From: an uncultured Collinsella sp.
Lineage (GTDB): Bacteria > Actinomycetota > Coriobacteriia > Coriobacteriales > Coriobacteriaceae
Assembly: GCA_958431945.1 (NCBI GenBank)
Contig: CAUASQ010000062.1
Span: forward strand, 1 to 9,637
DNA: 9,637 bases
Reading direction: 5' to 3'
Shown here: positions 5,603-9,637 of the stretch, piece by piece
Position numbering within the stretch: the stretch's first letter is position 1
Layout of the letters: the number at the start of each line of letters is the position of its first letter
Notes under the pieces: generated by a model
What the model was told of the DNA's origin: nothing
The model's database searches: none
What the model saw: only the letters and a program-made list of their open reading frames with translations
Translations under genes and position numbers: made by a program

Positions 5603-6706
5603 ATGAGCGACAGCAAGCATGTGACGTATGAGGATGCCGGCGTCGATACCGCTGAGGGCGGCCGCGCCGTTGACGCTATTAAGCAGATGGTCAAGGACAC
5701 CAACCGCCCCGAGGTTATCGGCGGCATCGGTGGCTTTGGTGGCCTGTTCTCGGCCTCCGCGCTTAAGGATATGGAAGATCCGATTCTGATTAGCGGTACC
5801 GACGGCGTGGGCACCAAGCTCGTGCTCGCCCAGATCATGGACCGTCACGAGACGGTGGGCCAGGACCTGGTCGCTATGTGCGTCAACGACATTTTGGCTT
5901 CGGGCGCCGAGCCGCTGTTCTTCCTGGACTACGTTGCCATCGGTCACATCGAGGCCGAGCACATGGCAAAGATCATCAAGGGTGTGGCCGACGGCTGCAA
6001 GCTCGCGGGCTGCGCGCTCGTGGGCGGCGAGATGGCCGAGCACCCGGGCGTCATGGCTCCGGCCGACTACGACCTCGCCGGCTTTACCGTGGGCGTCGTC
6101 GATCGTCCCAAGATGCTCGACCCCGCGAATGTCCGTCCCGGCGACGTGATCCTGGGCCTGCCTTCCACCGGCGTGCATTCCAACGGCTACTCGCTCGTGC
6201 GCAAGGTCATTGGCGTCGACGGCATCAAGCCGGGCACGCCCGAGGCCGCCACTAAGGCCGAGGAGCTGAGCCGCCCGCTCGAGGAGCTCGGCGGCGCATC
6301 GCTGGCCGACGCCCTGCTGGCCCCCACGCGCATTTATGTGAAGCCGATTCTTGAGCTGCTCCGCGGCGGCGCCAACGTGCACGCTATCGCCCACATCACC
6401 GGCGGAGGCATCACCGAGAACCTCAACCGCGCGCTTGCCGACGACGTCGACGCCGTGGTCACCCGTAGCGGTGCCGAGATGGGCTGGGACGTTCCGCCCG
6501 TCATCACCTACGTGTCGCGCCAGGCCGAGCTCGCGCCCAACGAGGCGTGCAAGACCTTCAACATGGGCGTTGGCCTGTGCCTGATCGTCGCCCCCGAGGA
6601 CGAGGCTGTCGTGACCGAGGCCCTGGTCGCGCTGGGCGAGAAGCCGTTCCGCGTGGGCGAGTGCGTCGAGGGTTCCGGTAAGGTCGTGTACTCCGATGAG
6701 CGCTAA
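5603..6706 (+). CDS. purM: Phosphoribosylformylglycinamidine cyclo-ligase (AIR synthetase) PurM
   Basis: PurM closes the imidazole ring with ATP, turning FGAM into AIR (step 5 of the pathway). The 367-residue protein is full length for the family. It shows the expected motifs in order: GGIGGFGGLF (40-49), GTDGVGTK (65-72), VGQDLVAMCVNDI (85-97), the dimer and active-site region ALVGGEMAEHPGV (138-150), TGVHSNGYSLVRK (189-201), HITGGGITEN (264-273) and FNMGVG (319-324). AGGAAGG (5591-5597) lies 5 nt before the ATG. A structured 156-nt gap separates it from purF. Its last 11 nt overlap purN, so purM and purN are probably translationally coupled. Its product in the pathway is the substrate of the PurK/PurE step, and purE lies about 5 kb upstream in this window. 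Confidence 0.96.
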   Translation: MSDSKHVTYEDAGVDTAEGGRAVDAIKQMVKDTNRPEVIGGIGGFGGLFSASALKDMEDPILISGTDGVGTKLVLAQIMDRHETVGQDLVAMCVNDILASGAEPLFFLDYVAIGHIEAEHMAKIIKGVADGCKLAGCALVGGEMAEHPGVMAPADYDLAGFTVGVVDRPKMLDPANVRPGDVILGLPSTGVHSNGYSLVRKVIGVDGIKPGTPEAATKAEELSRPLEELGGASLADALLAPTRIYVKPILELLRGGANVHAIAHITGGGITENLNRALADDVDAVVTRSGAEMGWDVPPVITYVSRQAELAPNEACKTFNMGVGLCLIVAPEDEAVVTEALVALGEKPFRVGECVEGSGKVVYSDER

Positions 6707-7397
6707 CGAGCAGATGGCTGCCGCCGAGGGCCTGGGCTTTGTGCCCTACACCCGTCCGACCGGCACCGATACGGCCGAGCCGCTCAAGATCGGTGTGCTC
6801 ATCAGCGGTTCGGGTACCAACCTGCAGGCGCTGATCGATCTGATCGCCGTCGGCAAGCTCAACGCTTCGATTGAGCTTGTGGTGTCGAGCCGTCCTTCGG
6901 CTAAGGGTTTGCAGCGCGCTGAGCGCGCGGGCATCCAGACTCTCACGCTGTCCAAGGATGTCTATGCCGACCCTATTGCCGCCGACGAGATCATCGCGCA
7001 CGAGCTGCTCGAGCGCGGCTGCGAGTATGTGGTCATGGCCGGCTACATGCGCATGGTGCATACGCCGCTGCTGGCGGCGTTTCCCAACCGCGTGGTCAAC
7101 TTGCATCCTGCGCTGCTGCCGAGCTTTACCGGTGCGCATGCGATTGACGACGCCTTTGCGCGCGGCGTCAAGGTAACTGGCGTGACCGTGCATTTTGCCA
7201 ACGAGATCTACGACAACGGTCCCATCATCGCCCAGCGTGCGCTGGCTGTCGAGGAGGGCTGGGATGTCGACACGCTCGAGGAGCACATTCACGCGATTGA
7301 GCACGTGCTGTATCCCGAGGTCGTGCAAATGCTCGCCGACGGCCGCGTCCACGTGCTGGAGAGCGGCAAGGTCGCAATTGACGCGCCTCGCGGCTAG
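6696..7397 (+). CDS. purN: Phosphoribosylglycinamide formyltransferase (10-formyl-THF dependent) PurN
   Basis: PurN transfers a formyl group from 10-formyltetrahydrofolate to GAR, giving FGAR (step 3). The 233-residue protein has the phosphate-binding GSGTN (38-42), the catalytic region NLHPALLPSF with Asn135 and His137 (135-144), GAHAIDDA (146-153), and VHFANEIYDNGPII (165-178), whose Asp173 aligns with the conserved catalytic aspartate. The fold normally begins near the residue here numbered 30 (PLKIGVLISGSGTN), so this start gives an N-terminal extension of about 29 residues. The ATG at 6696 lies inside the end of purM (11-nt overlap) and has only a weak, distant AAGG (6680-6683), which fits coupling to purM. 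An in-frame ATG at 6714 (Met7) is an alternative without a clear ribosome-binding site. A strong terminator follows after 30 nt and closes the operon. Confidence 0.94.
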   Translation: MSANEQMAAAEGLGFVPYTRPTGTDTAEPLKIGVLISGSGTNLQALIDLIAVGKLNASIELVVSSRPSAKGLQRAERAGIQTLTLSKDVYADPIAADEIIAHELLERGCEYVVMAGYMRMVHTPLLAAFPNRVVNLHPALLPSFTGAHAIDDAFARGVKVTGVTVHFANEIYDNGPIIAQRALAVEEGWDVDTLEEHIHAIEHVLYPEVVQMLADGRVHVLESGKVAIDAPRG

Positions 7398-7427
7398 CGG
7401 CGCACAGTACAATTTAGCCGAGTAGTC

Positions 7428-7472
7428 AGGGTGGTCATTGGCGCCAAGGCGCGCGTGGCCACCCTTTGTTTT
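7428..7472 (+). terminator. Rho-independent terminator of purFMN
   Basis: AGGGTGGTCA (7428-7437) pairs with TGGCCACCCT (7456-7465) in a 10-bp stem with one wobble. Inside it, GCGCC (7441-7445) and GGCGC (7448-7452) extend the structure. TTTGTTTT (7465-7472) follows. It lies 30 nt after the purN stop. Confidence 0.85.
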
Positions 7473-7475
7473 GGG

Positions 7476-7531
7476 TAGTCACCTGCGACGTTCTTTAACG
7501 ACTAGTCATTCAAGAACGTCCCAGGTGACTA
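7476..7531. repeat. Near-perfect 20-bp inverted repeat upstream of the PTS EIIA gene
   Basis: TAGTCACCTGCGACGTTCTT (7476-7495) is complementary to AAGAACGTCCCAGGTGACTA (7512-7531) at 19 of 20 positions, with one C:C mismatch (7486/7521). The 16-nt loop contains a GACTAGTC palindrome (7500-7507). No T-run follows on either strand. The right arm ends 6 nt before the EIIA ribosome-binding site, so the hairpin could affect translation. It could also be a mobile palindromic repeat. Confidence 0.75.
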
Positions 7532-7549
7532 GGTGAGAGAGGTGAGCGC

Positions 7550-8014
7550 ATGGCGGATAACGAAGCGCTGTTTACGCCCGAGCTGGTGTTTTTTGATTGG
7601 GAGTGTGCGACGCCGGATGAGGTGTTCGCGCGGCTCGAGGGCGAGCTTGCACCACGTGGCTACATTGCATCCGGTTGGCTCGACGCCGTTCGCACGCGCG
7701 AGGATGCCTATCCCACGGGTCTTGCCATGCCGGCGGCAAACATTGCCATTCCGCATACCGATCCGGGGTTTGTGGCCAAGCCCTATATCGCGGTGGTGAA
7801 GCCCGCCGCGCCCGTGACATTTAACGCTATGGCTGGCATGGGCGCTCCGGTGCCGGCGCAGATCGTCATCAATCTGGGCATCGCCGAGCCGGGCGGCCAG
7901 GTCGAGGCCCTGCAGGCGCTCATGAACATCTTTATGGACGCCGATGCCGCAGCCGACGTGCTCGGCCAGACCACGTCCCAGGGCATGGTCGACGCCATCC
8001 GCCGTCACTTCTAA
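7550..8014 (+). CDS. PTS sugar transporter subunit IIA, fructose/galactitol-type (EIIA-2 fold)
   Basis: EIIA proteins take a phosphate from HPr on a histidine and pass it to EIIB during sugar uptake. This 154-residue cytosolic protein has the family pattern PTGLAMP (55-61), then IAIPHTD (65-71) with the likely phosphorylation site His69. PYIAVVKPAAPVTFNAM (from about 78) and the Gln-Val-Glu-Ala-Leu-Gln-Ala-Leu stretch before MNIF follow, as in EIIA-2 domains. The PTGL...AIPHTD spacing reminds me of galactitol (GatA) and similar types. Length is normal for a single EIIA domain. No EIIB, EIIC or sugar-catabolic gene is in the window, so the substrate is unknown. A role as partner of a distant permease, or as a regulator like PtsN, is possible. 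GAGGTGA (7539-7545) lies 4 nt before the ATG. It is preceded by a terminator and a large hairpin, and so is probably transcribed separately from purN. Confidence 0.88.
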   Translation: MADNEALFTPELVFFDWECATPDEVFARLEGELAPRGYIASGWLDAVRTREDAYPTGLAMPAANIAIPHTDPGFVAKPYIAVVKPAAPVTFNAMAGMGAPVPAQIVINLGIAEPGGQVEALQALMNIFMDADAAADVLGQTTSQGMVDAIRRHF

Positions 8015-8024
8015 GGTGGGGCTG

Positions 8025-8117
8025 AGCCGGCACTTGGGGACTGTCCCTAACTGCCGGCTGCCAGAGCTGTCCCCTTTGCACCAAAATGGTGCAGATTAAC
8101 CTGTCCCCAATGCACCA
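8025..8117. repeat. Composite REP-like palindromic repeat
   Basis: AGCCGGCA (8025-8032) pairs with TGCCGGCT (8052-8059). Inside it, after one C:C mismatch, TTGGGGA pairs with TCCCTAA around CTG (8041-8043), giving a 35-nt hairpin. Next come two direct repeats, CTGTCCCCTTTGCACCA (8067-8083) and CTGTCCCCAATGCACCA (8101-8117), 15 of 17 identical. Between and overlapping them, GCACCA (8078-8083) and TGGTGC (8087-8092) form another hairpin. The hairpins have no following T-run. The pattern looks like a dispersed extragenic repeat rather than a simple terminator. Confidence 0.7.
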
Positions 8118-8140
8118 AGCGTGCCGCGGGGGCTGCGTTG

Positions 8141-8149
8141 TGACACAAT
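8141..8149 (+). promoter_or_regulatory. Weak extended -10 candidate for the parvulin foldase gene
   Basis: TGACACAAT (8141-8149) reads as TGn plus CACAAT, an extended -10 with 4 of 6 matches in the hexamer. It is 35 nt before the start codon. No good -35 is visible 16-18 nt upstream. It lies outside the repeat that ends at 8117. Confidence 0.25.
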
Positions 8150-8184
8150 GGCGTTTGTTCGATTCGTTATGCGAAAGGCCAACT

Positions 8185-9405
8185 ATGGCAAATAAGAAAA
8201 AGAACTCCGAGGCCGCGCCGACGCCCGAGCAGCAGGCCCGCGCTGCCTCCAGCTCTCGCAAGAAGCAGCGCAAGACGTACGTGTCTAAGACCGTCAAGAT
8301 CGTCCTGGTGGTCATCGGCGTGCTGGCGATGCTGCTTTCCGTCTCGGCGATGGCGTGCTCCGGCCTTATGTCGCAGGCCGAGGACACCTCGGGCTACAAG
8401 CTGACCGGCGGTGTTGCTGCAACTATCAACGGCACCAACCTCACCGAGGACACCGTGACCAAGCAGATCATGAGCATGCGCACGTCCTACGGCTACACCA
8501 AGGACAAGGACTGGGCGCAGTATCTGGTCGACAACGACCTCACGCCCAAGAAGTACCGCAAGCAACTCATCGACTCCTACACGCAGCAGATTCTGCTTCA
8601 ACAGGCACAGAAGGAGAACGGCGTGACGGTGTCGGATGAGGAGGTCGAGAAGGCTTGGAAGGACGCGTGCAAGAGCGCGGGCGGTGCCAAGGCCTTTAAG
8701 AAGACCCTCAAGACCTACGGCTATACCGAGGACACCTACAAGGATTCGCTCAAGGAGAGTCTGGCGCAGCAGAAACTCAAGGATGCGGTAGCGCCCACAA
8801 GCAAGCCCAAGGACAGCGAGATCGTCGATTACATCAACGAGAACCTGTCTAACTACAACGATGCTCGCCGCTCGTCGAACATCCTGATCAAGGCTGATTC
8901 CGATGCTTCCGACGAGGACAAGGCTGCCGCCAAGGCCAAGGCGCAGGAGTGCCTGGACAAGATCAACTCCGGTGAGCTGAGCTTTGAGGACGCCGTTGAG
9001 CAGTACTCCGAGGACACCGGTTCCAAGGAGAAGAAGGGCGATGTGGGCTGGGATAAGCTCACCACCTTCGTCGACAGCTACCAGGCGGCGCTCGAGGGGC
9101 TCAACAAGGGCGATGTGAGCGACGTCGTCGAGTCGACCTATGGTTATCACATCATCAAGTGCACCGACTACTTCCATGTCGATAATCAGGTCGATGACAT
9201 TAAGCAGGTGCCCAAGGACATCAAGAAGTACGTCTCCAACGTGGTGAAGACACAGGCGGCAAGCACCGCGTACAGCGAGTGGCTGGAGCAGTACAAGAAG
9301 GACGCCGACATCACCGTTAACTCCATGCCCAAGGACGTGCCGTACAACGTCAGCCTGAAGGGCGTCACCAAGAGTTCGACCGACGATTCGTCGACGACTA
9401 AGTAA
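8185..9405 (+). CDS. Membrane-anchored SurA/PrsA-like peptidyl-prolyl cis-trans isomerase (parvulin)
   Basis: Proteins of this type help secreted proteins fold outside the membrane. The 406-residue protein starts with a basic, Gln/Lys-rich cytosolic tail (1-37) and one hydrophobic segment (about 38-57). A SurA_N-like helical region follows (about 75-210), then a parvulin rotamase domain (about 227-328). Parvulin marks are RRSSNILIK (228-236), GDVGWDKLTTF (285-295), and GLNKGDVSDVVESTYGYHIIKC (305-326). A helical stretch and a Ser/Thr/Lys-rich tail end it. Cys58 follows AMA and could be a lipobox, but Met at -2 is unusual and the n-region is long, so a signal anchor is equally likely. An upstream in-frame ATG (8086) lies in the repeat and is rejected. 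AAAGG (8174-8178) is 6 nt before the ATG at 8185. Client proteins could include sortase substrates, but nothing here shows it. Confidence 0.88.
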   Translation: MANKKKNSEAAPTPEQQARAASSSRKKQRKTYVSKTVKIVLVVIGVLAMLLSVSAMACSGLMSQAEDTSGYKLTGGVAATINGTNLTEDTVTKQIMSMRTSYGYTKDKDWAQYLVDNDLTPKKYRKQLIDSYTQQILLQQAQKENGVTVSDEEVEKAWKDACKSAGGAKAFKKTLKTYGYTEDTYKDSLKESLAQQKLKDAVAPTSKPKDSEIVDYINENLSNYNDARRSSNILIKADSDASDEDKAAAKAKAQECLDKINSGELSFEDAVEQYSEDTGSKEKKGDVGWDKLTTFVDSYQAALEGLNKGDVSDVVESTYGYHIIKCTDYFHVDNQVDDIKQVPKDIKKYVSNVVKTQAASTAYSEWLEQYKKDADITVNSMPKDVPYNVSLKGVTKSSTDDSSTTK

Positions 9406-9410
9406 TCATG

Positions 9411-9436
9411 GGGCGGCGCTCGTGCGAGTGCCGCCC
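9411..9436. repeat. GC-rich 11-bp stem-loop between the parvulin gene and the yqeY-like gene
   Basis: GGGCGGCGCTC (9411-9421) pairs with GAGTGCCGCCC (9426-9436) around GTGC, with one G:U wobble. No T-run follows. It lies 5 nt after the stop codon and 9 nt before the next ribosome-binding site. It is more likely a 3'-end or processing hairpin, or a leaky terminator, than a full stop. Confidence 0.6.
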
Positions 9437-9459
9437 GCACTATTGAGGAGGATTTGCAG

Positions 9460-9637
9460 ATGACCAACGAAGAGCTGCAGAAGGAAATGATCGCGGCCAT
9501 GAAGGCTAAGGACAAGGTTCGCCTGTCTATCATTCGTCAGGTTAAGGCCGAGGTGAAGAACATCGAGGTCAACGAGCGCCGTGATGTGACCGAGGAAGAC
9601 GTCAACAGCATGATCAAGCGTCTGATTAAGCAGACGA
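9460..9637 (+). CDS. GatB/YqeY-domain protein, 5' part only
   Basis: The window ends inside this gene after 59 codons. The visible part begins MTNEELQKEMIAAMKAKDKV, then RLSIIRQVKAEVKNIEVNER and RDVTEEDVNSMIKRLIKQT. It matches the start of YqeY-like proteins, whose usual pattern is 'MKxAMKAKDKxRLxxIRxxKAxxKNxExxxR...LTxxEVxxxIxKxIKQ'. The family is small (about 150 residues) and mostly helical, and is related to the tail domain of the amidotransferase subunit GatB. It may act on tRNA-linked substrates, but the role is not settled. AGGAGG (9446-9451) lies 8 nt before the ATG, a strong ribosome-binding site. It probably shares transcription with the parvulin gene 54 nt upstream, subject to the hairpin between them. 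Confidence 0.85.
   Translation, partial: MTNEELQKEMIAAMKAKDKVRLSIIRQVKAEVKNIEVNERRDVTEEDVNSMIKRLIKQT

Noticed and set aside
4049..6394. A 781-codon open frame on the minus strand across purF and purM
   Set aside because: It is antisense to two clear purine genes and their gap. Its product is rich in His, Ala, Gly, Arg and Val without any domain, and it arises from GC-rich codon bias on the sense strand.
3556..7523. GAACGTCCCA present at 3556-3565 and 7514-7523
   Set aside because: Shared 10-mers are expected many times by chance in a window this size. Both copies lie in palindromes, but that is not enough to call a repeat family.
8167..9177. A 336-codon minus-strand open frame
   Set aside because: It is a shadow of the parvulin foldase gene, Leu/Val-rich because it mirrors Lys- and Asp-rich sense codons.

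Overview
The window is GC-rich, gene-dense bacterial chromosome. Intergenic gaps are short, Shine-Dalgarno sequences are strong (AGGAGG-like), and codon use is GC-biased throughout. Three things together suggest the Coriobacteriia, most likely a Collinsella-like gut anaerobe: a class B sortase (Gram-positive envelope), a [4Fe-4S]/propeptide-type PurF, and CTGTCCC-containing palindromic repeats. This placement is an inference from recognition, not a computed one. No phage, IS, CRISPR, tRNA or rRNA gene was seen.

Layout. (i) 1-2227, plus strand: a promoter region, then purE, an srtB-type sortase and a short MoaE-like gene. They lie 36-55 nt apart and end at a bidirectional terminator. (ii) 2261-3490, minus strand: a polytopic membrane protein of the CmpB/'ABC-transporter type IV' family, convergent with the purE group and sharing its terminator. 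(iii) 3491-3775: a 285-nt divergent intergenic region with several small palindromes and a TATAAT-like -10 for purF. (iv) 3776-7472, plus strand: a purine operon purF-purM-purN, with a structured 156-nt purF-purM gap, an 11-nt purM/purN overlap and a strong terminator. (v) 7476-8117: a stand-alone PTS EIIA gene, preceded by a near-perfect 20-bp inverted repeat and followed by a composite REP-like repeat. (vi) 8185-9637: a membrane-anchored SurA/PrsA-like parvulin foldase, then the start of a GatB/YqeY-domain gene cut by the window edge.

Function. PurF (step 1), PurN (step 3), PurM (step 5) and PurE (step 6) cover four steps of de novo IMP synthesis. purE is separated from the others and shares its transcript with envelope and cofactor-like genes. 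The sortase and the parvulin foldase both act at the outer face of the membrane, but they are not adjacent.

Most genes here are ordinary housekeeping genes, and I found no clear new multi-gene system. The parts most worth a second look are non-coding. One is a repeat family with a full copy at 8025-8117 and a degraded, inverted copy at 5460-5478 that now forms part of an attenuator-like structure between purF and purM. The other is the long hairpin at 7476-7531, six nucleotides before the ribosome-binding site of the EIIA gene.
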